A stretch of DNA of 64,000 nt, from NCBI RefSeq assembly GCF_011039175.1, contig NZ_JAAKEN010000004.1, positions 62,001-126,000 of the forward strand, given 5' to 3'. Both the position numbers and the translations under genes were made by a program. Within the stretch, counting starts at the first letter, position 1. Every line of letters starts with the position of its first letter. This stretch comes from Slackia sp. ZJ119. Lineage in GTDB: Bacteria; Actinomycetota; Coriobacteriia; Coriobacteriales; Eggerthellaceae. Under the pieces are notes generated by a model. The model was not told where the DNA came from. It ran no database searches and was given only the letters and a program-made list of their open reading frames with translations. Positions 40,001 through 47,595 of the stretch are shown one piece after another.

Positions 40001-40566
40001 TGAACGTGTTCGTGTTCGACACCGAGGTGTACTCCAACACCGGCGGCCAGGCGTCCAAGGCGTCCAACATCGGCCAGGTGGCGCAGTTCGCCGCAGCCGG
40101 CAAGGACATCAAGAAGAAGAGCCTGACCGAGATCGCCATGGCATACGGCTACGTCTACGTGGCGCAGGTGGCCATGGGCGCGAAGATGCCGCAGACGCTC
40201 AAGGCCCTGCAAGAGGCCGAGGCGTATCCGGGCCCGTCGCTCATCATCGGCTACTCGCCGTGCGAGATGCACTCCATCAAGGGCGGCATGATGAACTGCC
40301 AAAACGAGATGAAGAAGGCCGTGGACTGCGGGTATTGGAACCTGTTCCGCTACAATCCGGCAGCGCCCGCCGGCAAGAAGTTCACGCTCGATTCCAAGGA
40401 GCCTGCCGGCGGTTACCGCGACTTCCTCATGAACGAGGCCCGCTACAGCCGCCTGACGCGCGAATTCCCCGATCGCGCCGAAGACTTGTTCGAGCACAAC
40501 GAGGAAGAGGCCATGGCTCGCTTCAGGCACCTGGAGAAGCTCAAGGACCTCTACGCGCAGGACTAG
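37009..40566 (+). CDS. nifJ: Pyruvate:ferredoxin (flavodoxin) oxidoreductase
   Basis: Encodes 1185 residues, the full fused form. Domain order: N-terminal pyrimidine-binding domain with YPITPSSPMAD and YTASQGLLLMIPNMYKIA; domain II; the gamma/EKR region; a 2[4Fe-4S] ferredoxin domain with CIQCNQCSFVCP near residue 697 and CMGCGVCVTVCP near 755; then the TPP domain with cysteines CAGCAE near 819 and GGDGWAYDIGYGG near 974. Oxidises pyruvate to acetyl-CoA with reduced ferredoxin, central to anaerobic metabolism. ATG 37009 follows AAAGGAGAG. Confidence 0.97.
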   Translation: MAREFKSMDGNTAAAYVSYAFTEVAGIYPITPSSPMADLVDQWSAAGRKNIFGTQVKVCEMQSEGGAAGTVHGSLAAGALTTTYTASQGLLLMIPNMYKIAAEQLPCVFHVSARTVATHALNIFGDHSDVMACRQTGFAMLAEGSVQEVMDLSAVAHLSAIKGRVPFLNFFDGFRTSHEIQKVAVWDYDDLAEMCDMEAVQAFRDHALNPERPAMRGSHENGDIFFQHREACNGTYDALPAVVEECMDAVNARLGTDYKLFNYYGAPDADRVIVVMGSFSEVAEEVVDYLNAQGEKVGLIKVRLYRPFVTKRFVEAIPATCKKMAVLDRTKEPGSIGEPLYQDVVNALVHEGVEGIKVIGGRYGLGSKDTPPASVFAVYSELAKDEPRREFTIGIVDDVTNLSLEEPADAPNTAAPGTIECKFWGLGGDGTVGANKNSIKIIGDHTDKYVQAYFQYDSKKTGGVTISHLRFGDSPIRAPYYVNKADFVACHTPAYITKDFPIVYDVKPGGTVMINCQWTPEELEKQLSAKAKRYIAGNDIKLYTINAIDLAIEIGMGKRTNTILQSAFFTLAGVMPQEDAIRYMKDAATKSYLKKGQDVVDMNHRAIEAGATAFVQVEVPESWKTLADDAEAAPLAGKPELVEMVGTIMEPVSRMEGDALPVSAFMKHVDGQFELGASAYEKRGVAVTVASWDPEKCIQCNQCSFVCPHATIRPYALTAEEAAAAPEQTKMVAAKGKAAQAAGYQYALAVSPLDCMGCGVCVTVCPTDSLSMKPTEEELPQQPVFDYCVCDVADKPDMQDATVKGSQFKQPLLEFSGACAGCAETAYARLVTQLFGDRMFVANATGCSSIWGNPAATSPYAVNKDGHGPAWCNSLFEDNAEHGMGMLLGYEAVRNKMVADTEALLAACADDAALTEAAQAWLDARNDAEASKTTAAAYVAELRRLAGAATPEAKTAQGIVDNAEFLTKKSVWIFGGDGWAYDIGYGGLDHVLASGQDVNVFVFDTEVYSNTGGQASKASNIGQVAQFAAAGKDIKKKSLTEIAMAYGYVYVAQVAMGAKMPQTLKALQEAEAYPGPSLIIGYSPCEMHSIKGGMMNCQNEMKKAVDCGYWNLFRYNPAAPAGKKFTLDSKEPAGGYRDFLMNEARYSRLTREFPDRAEDLFEHNEEEAMARFRHLEKLKDLYAQD

Positions 40567-40603
40567 GACCTGCGGGTTCGCGCGAGCGGTTTCTCTGACG
40601 ACG

Positions 40604-40635
40604 AGGCCCCTGCCTATGCGGCGGGGGCCTTTTTG
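40604..40635 (+). terminator. Rho-independent terminator after nifJ
   Basis: AGGCCCCTGCC pairs with GGCGGGGGCCT around TATGC and is followed by four to five T residues. Confidence 0.8.
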
Positions 40636-40644
40636 CGGGCGGGG

Positions 40645-40752
40645 CTTGGGGCTGCAGGCCGAGCGAGCGCGTGTGCGTGCGCAAACGAGGCCTGAAGCCT
40701 CCGGGCGCCGCCATGCGGGCCCGGGGCTGGCGGAATCAGCCAGCGTGTCCCT
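40645..40752 (+). repeat. Truncated copy of the 160-bp repeat family
   Basis: About 108 bases matching the right two-thirds of copy 1 (2103-2262), including CTGAAGCCTCCGGGCGCCG and GGCTGGCGGAATCAGCCAGC, ending GTGTCCCT. The left end is missing. Its right end supplies the TGA stop of the minus-strand gene at 40736-41671, the same arrangement as at rplW and tig. Confidence 0.7.
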
Positions 40753-41671
40753 CGGCCGCGCCGGCCGCCTGTGCGCGGCGGTAGCGGGCCCGCAGCGCGG
40801 CGGCTTCCCTTTTTTCGAGGGGCGGCATCGGGCGGGGGGCGCCGCCTGCCGGGTAGGCCTTCTGGCCGGCCGTCTGCACAGACGAGGGATGCACGTAGAA
40901 AGAGCGCACGAACAGCCCCAGGTCGCGGCAGCGCGAGGCCAGGGTCGCCCCATGCGTTTCGACGACGCTGCGCATCAAGGGCGCCTGGTGGTCGCAGACG
41001 AACAGGTGGCAGTAGTGCCACGTCGACGTGTCGGTGCGCTCGCCGCGGTACGCCACTTCGAAGAAGACCCCTTCGAGCGCATCGACGAACCCGTGCATCT
41101 GGCGGTAGTCGGCAAAGGTCAAGCAGACGCCGCGTTTGAGCGCTTCCATCAAATCGGCCTGGTCGCGGGCGCTTTTTTGCGGCAGTTCCTCGCGCGTGCG
41201 CACCGGGCGGGACTGTGGGCGGGGCTTATCGGCTTCATCGGCGGGCCCGGCGAGGCCGAACAGGCGGGCGATGTGCCTTTGCGCGTCGGGAAACGCATGC
41301 CGCTCGCGCATGCCGCCTTTGGAATAGTGGATGACGAGGCGGGAAAACGACAGCCCCTGCTGCCGCGCCTGGTAGGCGACGGTTTCTCGCCGGGCGTTCA
41401 GTTCGGCGCGGGCAGTGGGCTCGTCGAGGTAGACGCCGATGAGGTGCGCTTTCGGCGCGTCCGCAGGCTTCGCCGCGCGTTCTTCGTCGGGAGCGACGTA
41501 GAGGCTGTTTATGTGCGCCAGGATGTATTCGGCGCTGTCGGGGGAATCGCTCCAGGTCAGACGAATGGCTTCAGCGAAACGGCGGTTGTTTTGCTCGATG
41601 CGCAGCGCGTCGAGCGTCTGTGGCGAGGCGTCGTTCAAATATCCCGTGATGCCGGTTTCCAAGCTGTGCAT
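40736..41671 (-). CDS. Uncharacterised protein with an internal repeat-like arrangement
   Basis: Encodes 311 residues; not recognised. No signal peptide or membrane helix. Two segments resemble each other: HLIGVYLDEPTARAELNARR...SRLVIHYS (about 75-118) and HLFVCDHQAPLMRSVVETHG...RSFYVHPS (about 220-262), suggesting a duplicated alpha/beta module. The C-terminal tail is Ala/Arg-rich and its last residues (EGHAG) and stop codon come from the 160-bp-type repeat, so the original end may have been replaced. A CAAAC-N4-GTTTG dyad (41708-41721) lies just upstream of its start. Single gene, convergent with nifJ. Confidence 0.65.
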   Translation of the reverse strand: MHSLETGITGYLNDASPQTLDALRIEQNNRRFAEAIRLTWSDSPDSAEYILAHINSLYVAPDEERAAKPADAPKAHLIGVYLDEPTARAELNARRETVAYQARQQGLSFSRLVIHYSKGGMRERHAFPDAQRHIARLFGLAGPADEADKPRPQSRPVRTREELPQKSARDQADLMEALKRGVCLTFADYRQMHGFVDALEGVFFEVAYRGERTDTSTWHYCHLFVCDHQAPLMRSVVETHGATLASRCRDLGLFVRSFYVHPSSVQTAGQKAYPAGGAPRPMPPLEKREAAALRARYRRAQAAGAAEGHAG

Positions 41672-41785
41672 GGCTGCTCGCTTCCGAAAATGCTGTCAAG
41701 CAAGATCAAACATTTGTTTGTATTTATGGTACCACGCCTTTCCGGGAAAGACAAGGAAAACTTGCAGCAATGCGAAAAGCGCCGC

Positions 41786-41818
41786 CCGCCCTCGCGCGAG
41801 GGCGGGCGAGGGCGGGCG
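41786..41818 (-). terminator. Terminator of the minus-strand aminotransferase gene
   Basis: The palindrome GCCCGCCCTCG/CGAGGGCGGGC (41791-41816 region) is followed on the minus strand by GCGCTTTT. It lies about 100 bases beyond the aminotransferase stop. Confidence 0.6.
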
Positions 41819-41915
41819 TCTCTTGGCAGCAGGCGAGCGGAAGGCTTTCACGCGAATGCGGGCGACGCGCCGGGCGAGGCCGGGTGCAAACGCCCGTCCG
41901 CCCGCGACCAGGCTA

Positions 41916-43211
41916 TTAAGCTTCGGCCAGCGCCTTTTCGACGGCGGCCAGCTTCACGCAGGTCACGAACACGTCCATGGCCTCGTCCAGCTCTTCGAGC
42001 GGCGGCAGCGTCGGCGCGATGCGGATGTTGCTGTCGTGCGGGTCGCGCCCGTAGGGGTAGGTGGCGCCGGCGCCGGTCATCGTGACGCCGGCCTCTTTCG
42101 CCAGGGCCACGATGCGCTTCGCCGTGTTCGCCGGCGCGTCGAACGATATGAAGTAGCCGCCCAAAGGCGTGCTCCACGAGCAGTCGGGCACGTCCGCGAG
42201 CGCCGCGTCCAGCTTGCGTGCCACCAGCTCGAACTTCGGGCGGATGATGTCGGCGTGGCGCTGCATGTGCGCGGCGATGCCCTCGGCGTCTTCAAGGAAG
42301 GCCACGTGGCGCAGCTGGTTGATCTTGTCGTGCCCGATGGTTTGGGTGCCCATGGCCCGCTTGGCCTCGGCGAGGTTTTCCGCCGACGACGCGAACGCCG
42401 CAAGCCCGCTGCCGGGAAAGGTCACTTTCGAGGTGGATGCGAACTTGAAGGGGCGGTTCGGGTTGCCGGCCCGCTCGCACGCCGGGCGGATGTCGGCGAC
42501 CTTGCGCTGCCGGTCGGGATCGGCGTACAGGTGGTGCACGCCGTAGGCGTTGTCCCAGAAAATGCGGAAGTCGGGCGCGGCGCACGCCATGGCGGCCAGG
42601 CGCTCGACCGTCTCGTCGGAATAGGTGACGCCGGTGGGGTTGCCGTATTGCGGCACGCACCAGATGCCCTTGACGGACGCGTCGTTTGCGGCCAGACGCT
42701 CCACTTCGTCCATGTCCGGCCCGGCCTGCGTCATCGCGACGGGAACCATCTCGATGCCGAACGATTCGGTTATGGCGAAGTGACGGTCGTAGCCGGGGGA
42801 GGGGCAGATCCATTTCACCTGGTCAAGCGTGCTCCACGGCGCATGTCCCCCCGTGCCGAACATCCAGCAGCGTGCCAGCGCGTCATACATCGCGTTCAGG
42901 CTGGAATTCCCCAGCACGATCACGTTTTCAGGCTCGTCGTCCAAAAAGCACGCCATGAGCCGCTTCGCTTCGGGCAGCCCGTCCAAAACGCCGTAGTTGC
43001 GGGCGTCGGTGCCGTCTTCGGCGAAGCACTCGTCGGTCGCGACGATGTCGGACAGAAGCGTCATGCTCAAGTCGAGCTGGGCGCGTGCGGGCTTTCCGCG
43101 TGCCATGTTGAGCGCAAGCCCCTTCGCGACGAAAGCCTGGTGCTGCCGTTCGAGGGAAATCTTCTGCGCCTGAAGCTCGGCAGGCGTCATGTCGGCGATG
43201 TTCATGGTCAA
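41916..43211 (-). CDS. PLP-dependent aminotransferase (aspartate/alanine type, MocR-like subgroup)
   Basis: Encodes 431 residues of fold-type I. LNMARGKPARAQLDLS near the N terminus, PSPGYDRHFAI, the VPQYGNPTGVTYSDE cofactor loop, FWDNAYGVHHLY, and the PLP lysine in STSKVTFPG. This arrangement matches the class-I subgroup found in actinobacterial aspartate aminotransferases rather than AspC. It probably interconverts aspartate and oxaloacetate. The start ATG was chosen for the AAAGGTTTG upstream on the minus strand; a second Met follows two residues later. Confidence 0.85.
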   Translation of the reverse strand: MTMNIADMTPAELQAQKISLERQHQAFVAKGLALNMARGKPARAQLDLSMTLLSDIVATDECFAEDGTDARNYGVLDGLPEAKRLMACFLDDEPENVIVLGNSSLNAMYDALARCWMFGTGGHAPWSTLDQVKWICPSPGYDRHFAITESFGIEMVPVAMTQAGPDMDEVERLAANDASVKGIWCVPQYGNPTGVTYSDETVERLAAMACAAPDFRIFWDNAYGVHHLYADPDRQRKVADIRPACERAGNPNRPFKFASTSKVTFPGSGLAAFASSAENLAEAKRAMGTQTIGHDKINQLRHVAFLEDAEGIAAHMQRHADIIRPKFELVARKLDAALADVPDCSWSTPLGGYFISFDAPANTAKRIVALAKEAGVTMTGAGATYPYGRDPHDSNIRIAPTLPPLEELDEAMDVFVTCVKLAAVEKALAEA

Positions 43212-43535
43212 ACCTTTCAGCGTGGTTGTGCGTGCGGCGGTCGTTTTCTTACCTATTACTATAGTACTCGCAAAGTCGTGCTCCCTTCGCGACCTTCCAT
43301 CTACCGAACAAAGCGCTCGGTGGGTGCTCCATCATAGTAAAGCGCGTCGAACCGTTATAATGTGGCCGGTTTTGAAGCGTTGGCTCGCGCGGAAGGAGAC
43401 GCGCAGCTGCCATGCATGCCAATGGACTCGGCGCACACGGATTTCATCGGCATGCATTGGTCATGGGCTGGAAAGGCTTTTGAGCGCTCGGTGGAAACGC
43501 GGCGGGTGGATGCCGCGGTGGAAGAAGGGAGCGCC
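43212..43535 (+). promoter_or_regulatory. Divergent promoter region and leader hairpin of putP
   Basis: TATAAT at 43356-43361 is a perfect -10 for putP, with a weak -35. The resulting leader of about 170 bases contains ATGCATGCCAATG (43412-43424) facing CATCGGCATGCAT (43445-43457), 12 of 13 bases complementary, a strong stem-loop before the ribosome-binding site. TACTATAGTA (43257-43266) is a perfect 10-bp palindrome near the minus-strand gene. No gene lies here. Confidence 0.45.
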
Positions 43536-45155
43536 ATGAACGGCGATTTCTGGGTGCTTTTTGCGATGTTGATATACTTCATCGTCGTGCTCACCATTGG
43601 TTTTGTGTATGCGAAGCGGTCGAACTCGTCCGCGTCGGAGTACTTCTTGGGCGGCCGCAAGGTGGGGCCGTGGCTGACGGCGCTTTCCGCCGAGGCGTCG
43701 GACATGTCGGGATACCTGCTCATGGGCCTGCCGGGCGTGGCGTATTTCACCGGCGCGTCCGATGCGGGCTGGACGGCCGTCGGCCTGGCCATCGGCACGT
43801 ACCTCAACTGGCGTTTCGTGGCGAAGCGCCTGCGCATGTACTCGGTCGTGGCGGGGGACGCCATCACGCTGCCGGGCTTTTATTCCAAGCGCTTCCACGA
43901 CGACAAGAACATCATCGCCACCATCGCGGCGCTGATCATCCTCGTGTTCTTCTGCGTGTACGTGGGCAGCTGTTTTGTTACCTGCGGCAAACTTTTTAAC
44001 ACGCTGTTCGGCCTCGACTATGCCACGATGATGGTGCTGGGCGCCATCATCGTGTTTCTCTACACGCTCGTCGGCGGGTACCTTTCCGTTGTGGCGACCG
44101 ACTTCGTGCAGGGCTGCCTCATGTTCTTCGCCCTGGCCGTCGTGCTCATCGGCTCCATCACGGCTGCGGGCGGCGTCGACAACACGGTCGCGTTTCTGCA
44201 GAGCATCCCCGGCTTTTTGAGCGGCACGCAGATAGCCGTTCCCGTGCTTGACGATGCGGGTGCGCAAATGACCGAGAACGACATGCCGGTCTTCGGCGAC
44301 GCTGCCGAATACGGCCTGCTCTCCATCGTGTCCATGATGGCTTGGGGACTCGGCTACTTCGGCATGCCGCAGGTGCTCGTGCGCTTCATGGGCATTCGCA
44401 CGGCCCAGGAAGTGACGCAGTCGCGCCGCATCGCCGTGGTGTGGGTGTTCATCTCGCTGTTCTGCGCCATCTGCATCGGTCTGGTCGGCCGCGTCCTCGT
44501 TCCCGTGGAGTTCGGCACGCAGTCGGCCGCTGAAAACGTCTTCATCGTGCTGTCCCAGATGCTTCTGCCGTCGTTCGTCTGCGGCGTCGTGGTGTCGGGC
44601 ATTCTGGCCGCGTCCATGTCGTCCTCGTCGTCGTACCTGCTCATCACGGGCTCGTCGGTGGCCGAGAACATCTTCCGCGGCGTGCTGAAGCGGGACGCTA
44701 CCGACCGGCAGGTCATGATCGTCGCGCGCATCACGCTCATCGTGGTGTTCTTGCTCGGCATTCTCATCGCGGCCGACGAGAACTCGTCCATCTTCATGGT
44801 GGTGTCCTATGCCTGGGCCGGCCTGGGCGCGTCGTTCGGCCCGCTCACGCTGTGTGCGCTGTACTGGCGCCGCACGAACATGCAAGGCGCCATCGCGGGC
44901 ATGGTCGTCGGCACGGCGACCGTGCTGATCTGGCACAACTTCATCAAGCCTTTGGGCGGCGTGTTCGGCATCTACGAGCTGCTGCCGGCGTTTTTGCTGG
45001 CGCTTGCGGCCATCATCGTGGTGTCGAAGCTGACGCCGCCGCCGTCGGAGGCCGTCATGTACGAGTTCGACCACTACATGGACCACGAAAACGACGAGGA
45101 CGCCCTGCAGGTCAGCGCCGAGCGTGCCGCCCAGCGCCTCGGACAGATGGAGTAG
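43536..45155 (+). CDS. putP: Sodium/proline symporter
   Basis: Encodes 539 residues with about 13 membrane helices of the SSS family. Features: EYFLGGRKVGPWLTALSAEA, SGYLLMGLPG, the conserved Na-site region ASMSSSSSYLLITGSS, and a charged cytoplasmic C-terminal tail. PutP imports proline with sodium, for catabolism or osmoprotection. ATG 43536 is chosen because AAGGGAG precedes it and the first helix starts directly; longer frames upstream are leader. No putA is nearby. Confidence 0.9.
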   Translation: MNGDFWVLFAMLIYFIVVLTIGFVYAKRSNSSASEYFLGGRKVGPWLTALSAEASDMSGYLLMGLPGVAYFTGASDAGWTAVGLAIGTYLNWRFVAKRLRMYSVVAGDAITLPGFYSKRFHDDKNIIATIAALIILVFFCVYVGSCFVTCGKLFNTLFGLDYATMMVLGAIIVFLYTLVGGYLSVVATDFVQGCLMFFALAVVLIGSITAAGGVDNTVAFLQSIPGFLSGTQIAVPVLDDAGAQMTENDMPVFGDAAEYGLLSIVSMMAWGLGYFGMPQVLVRFMGIRTAQEVTQSRRIAVVWVFISLFCAICIGLVGRVLVPVEFGTQSAAENVFIVLSQMLLPSFVCGVVVSGILAASMSSSSSYLLITGSSVAENIFRGVLKRDATDRQVMIVARITLIVVFLLGILIAADENSSIFMVVSYAWAGLGASFGPLTLCALYWRRTNMQGAIAGMVVGTATVLIWHNFIKPLGGVFGIYELLPAFLLALAAIIVVSKLTPPPSEAVMYEFDHYMDHENDEDALQVSAERAAQRLGQME

Positions 45156-45161
45156 CGCCAA

Positions 45162-45211
45162 GCGGGGCGGTGCGCCCAGGCGTCGCCCCGTTTTTGGCGA
45201 CGCCTGGGCGC
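45162..45211 (+). terminator. Overlapping alternative hairpins after putP
   Basis: CGGGGCG (45162-45168) can pair with CGCCCCG (45184-45190) followed by TTTTT, a terminator. Alternatively GCGCCCAGGCGTCGCC (45172-45187) pairs perfectly over 16 bp with 45196-45211, sequestering the terminator's right arm. The two folds exclude each other. Confidence 0.65.
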
Positions 45212-45271
45212 CGGCGGAAAAGCCGTTCTGGCGCCGGTCTTGCCGCGAACGCGACGTATATTCTGCATCGA

Positions 45272-45293
45272 CAGGCCCTTCGGGGCCTGTTTT
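45272..45293 (+). terminator. Second terminator between putP and the NlpC gene
   Basis: CAGGCCC-TTCG-GGGCCTG followed by TTTT. A compact UUCG-loop terminator about 60 bases after the first. The rest of 45300-45545 holds no gene; GGTATCAT near 45499 may be the -10 of the next gene. Confidence 0.75.
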
Positions 45294-45559
45294 CATAAGG
45301 CGGCGGCGCGGCTTCGCGACGGCAACGATGCGCCCTGCGACGGAAACGGCACGGTTGCGGGACGGTTTCGCCACGGCAAAATGCGAACGCCGGTACCGTC
45401 TTGTGGGGCTTGTGAAGACCCCCTTGCGGCGATTTTCGCATGAACTGGGTTTATGAAAGGGGGTTCACAACCGTTTTTCAAGGCCCTTGGCAACGTGGTA
45501 TCATCGGTGTCCGCATTGCCCGTACTCACACTACGTGCTCAATCAAGGGAGGATATTTC

Positions 45560-46813
45560 ATGAGCGAGCATCTTATCGGACTCAGCAGGCGAGCATTCAT
45601 CGGCGGGGCTTTCGGCATCACCGCCGCATCGCTTTTGATCCCCGGCACTGCCTTTGCAGAGACCGCGGCAGAAAAGCAAGCAGAGGCCGACGCAGTTCGC
45701 AACCAGCTCATCGGTCTGCAGGCCGACCTGGAAACCGCGGCCGACGACTACTACCGCGCTCTTGACGAACAGGAAGCCGCCCAGGCTGCCATGGAGCAAG
45801 AGCAGGTCAAGATCGACAACACGAACCAACGCATCGAGGTTTTGCAATCGCAGCTGAGCGACCGTGCCCGTTCCATGTACCGTTCCGGAGCCACCAGTCT
45901 CATCGACTTTGTGCTGGGGGCCGCCACGTTCGAGGAGTTCACTTCCAACTGGAAGCTTCTGACCTCCATGAACGACAACGATACCAAAATGGTCGACCAG
46001 ACGAAGGCCGCTCGCGAAGAGCTTGAGGCGGCCAAGGCCGAATACGCGAACCAAGAGAAGATCGCCGCCGACCGCGCCGCTGAGGCGCAGGCCATCCAAG
46101 AGGACGTGCAGGCCAAGATCGACAACGCGACGGTGCTCGTGTCGCAGCTCGATGCCGAGGCGCAGCGGCTGCTCGAAGAGGAGCAGGCGGCTGCAGCAGC
46201 GGCGGCCGCGGCCCAGGCGGCCGCCGAGGCCGAGGCGCGTCGCCAGGCCGAACAGGCTGCCGCGGCAGCGGCCGCAGCTCAGGCGCCCCTGCAGGAAACC
46301 GCCACGGAAACCGTCACGCAGGAAGTCGTGCAGGAAGACGGCACGGTCACCTATGAAGAGGTGGAAGTCCCGGTCGAGAGCGACTCGGCCGATGCGAGCG
46401 GCGGGTCGCAGACCGGCGTCGACGCCCCGGTCGTCTATCCGGTCGAGCAGGCGCCGGTCGTCGCAGGCGACAACAGCGCGGTCGTGGGATTTGCCATGGG
46501 CCGCATCGGCTGCCCGTACGTGTGGGGCGCCGAAGGCCCCGACGCGTTCGACTGCTCGGGTCTGGTCACGTGGGCCTATCGCCAGATCGGCATGAGCCTG
46601 CCGCATCAGAGCGAGGCGCAGTATTCCAGTGCGCGCAACGTCGTGTCCGTCTCCGAGGCGCGTCCGGGCGACGTGCTGTGGCGCTACGGCCACGTCGGCA
46701 TCGCGTGCAGCTACGGCGGCGAGCACTACGTGCATGCCCCTACGTTCGGCGCCTATGTGCGCGACACCGACCCGCTTTCGTGGAGCCAGTTCACGAACGC
46801 GCTGCAGTTTTAA
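45560..46813 (+). CDS. Secreted NlpC/P60 peptidoglycan endopeptidase
   Basis: Encodes 417 residues. A twin-Arg signal (LSRRAFIGGAFG) with probable cleavage after AFA-33 sends it outside. Residues 35-225 are coiled coil, then an Ala/Glu-rich and acidic linker, and the C-terminal NlpC/P60 domain: catalytic Cys332 in DCSGLVTW, His378 in YGHVGIA, and the third polar residue in YVHAPTFG. Cuts D-Glu-diamino acid bonds in peptidoglycan; the coiled-coil resembles RipA/PcsB-type proteins that are activated by FtsX complexes. ATG 45560 follows AAGGGAGGA. Confidence 0.93.
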   Translation: MSEHLIGLSRRAFIGGAFGITAASLLIPGTAFAETAAEKQAEADAVRNQLIGLQADLETAADDYYRALDEQEAAQAAMEQEQVKIDNTNQRIEVLQSQLSDRARSMYRSGATSLIDFVLGAATFEEFTSNWKLLTSMNDNDTKMVDQTKAAREELEAAKAEYANQEKIAADRAAEAQAIQEDVQAKIDNATVLVSQLDAEAQRLLEEEQAAAAAAAAAQAAAEAEARRQAEQAAAAAAAAQAPLQETATETVTQEVVQEDGTVTYEEVEVPVESDSADASGGSQTGVDAPVVYPVEQAPVVAGDNSAVVGFAMGRIGCPYVWGAEGPDAFDCSGLVTWAYRQIGMSLPHQSEAQYSSARNVVSVSEARPGDVLWRYGHVGIACSYGGEHYVHAPTFGAYVRDTDPLSWSQFTNALQF

Positions 46814-46835
46814 GGGCGCGAAAGCGACGGAAAAC

Positions 46836-46866
46836 AGGCCGAGGCTTTCAGCTTCGGCCTTTTTTC
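46836..46866 (+). terminator. Rho-independent terminator after the NlpC gene
   Basis: AGGCCGAGGC-TTTCA-GCTTCGGCCT followed by six T residues. Confidence 0.87.
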
Positions 46867-47063
46867 ATGCAGATCGCATGTGCTGCATCGCACGGGCGAG
46901 ACAGGGGACCCGTGCGGCGCCCACGCGTCCGCCGATAGGGCGAATGCCGCAACGAATGGGCATATGACCTCGTGTTATACTTGCTTTTGACCCTTGGCGG
47001 CGCCCGCTTTTCCGCGCAAGTTTTAGAGGATTCGTGGAGAGACGCCCGAGGGCGTGGTAATGG

Positions 47064-47092
47064 TTGACACGACCGTTTCCCTGACGTATTAT
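47064..47092 (+). promoter_or_regulatory. Consensus promoter of the tRNA-tuf operon
   Basis: TTGACA (47064-47069), 17 bases, TATTAT (47087-47092): the best vegetative promoter in the window, fitting a strongly expressed stable-RNA operon. TATACT at 46976-46981 could be a second start point upstream. The remaining 46867-47060 holds no gene. Confidence 0.75.
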
Positions 47093-47168
47093 TCATTTCG
47101 CTCGTTTGGAGGCATCGAAGAACGAGCCGCAGCTTGAAAATTGCACATGAATGAAAGCAGCGAATTAT

Positions 47169-47253
47169 GGGCGTGTGCCCGAGTGGCTAAAGGGGACGGG
47201 CTGTAAACCCGTTGGCTATGCCTACCTAGGTTCGAATCCTAGCGCGCCCACCA
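47169..47253 (+). tRNA. tRNA-Tyr (GTA)
   Basis: 85 bases including an encoded CCA. Acceptor GGGCGTG pairs with CGCGCCC; anticodon loop CTGTAAA gives GTA; a long variable arm marks it as class II, as expected for tRNA-Tyr in bacteria. First of three tRNAs ahead of tuf. Confidence 0.95.
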
Positions 47254-47259
47254 TCTTTC

Positions 47260-47335
47260 GCCTGTGTAGCTCAGTCGGTAGAGCACTTCGTTGGTAACGA
47301 AGAGGTCACCGGTTCAAGTCCGGTCGCAGGCTCCA
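47260..47335 (+). tRNA. tRNA-Thr (GGT)
   Basis: 76 bases with encoded CCA. Acceptor GCCTGTG pairs with CGCAGGC (one G-T pair), anticodon loop TTGGTAA gives GGT, T loop GGTTCAAGTCC is standard. Confidence 0.95.
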
Positions 47336-47434
47336 TTTGTCAACAGGCTCTTGCCAGTTGCTGGATGCCTTCAGTCCTTGGCGTTTCAAGTTTCTGAAGC
47401 GTGCTACAGCATCTGGGCAGTTCAAAGAGTACAT

Positions 47435-47511
47435 GGCGGTGTAGCTCAGTTGGTTAGAGCACACGGTTCATACCCGTGGCGTCACTGGTTCAAATCCAGT
47501 CACCGCTACCA
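47435..47511 (+). tRNA. tRNA-Met (CAT), elongator-like
   Basis: 77 bases with encoded CCA. Anticodon loop TTCATAC gives CAT. The anticodon stem CACGG/CCGTG lacks the three GC pairs of initiator tRNA, so it is an elongator Met (or a lysidine-modified Ile isoacceptor). First acceptor pair is G-T. Confidence 0.9.
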
Positions 47512-47523
47512 TTGAATAGTGTT

Positions 47524-47552
47524 GCGTCCGCATGCCGGACGCTTATTATTAT
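47524..47552 (+). promoter_or_regulatory. Stem-loop between tRNA-Met and tuf
   Basis: GCGTCCG-CATGC-CGGACGC followed by TTATTATTAT. It could trim the 3' end of the tRNA transcript or act as a weak attenuator before tuf. Confidence 0.5.
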
Positions 47553-47595
47553 GGGTTCCAATTCGCGCAAGCGTTTTTCCTAAAGGAGGAATTAC

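Noticed and set aside
40736-41671. DciA (DUF721) helicase-loader assignment for the unknown protein
   Set aside because: The conserved Trp and the strand pattern of that family could not be lined up.
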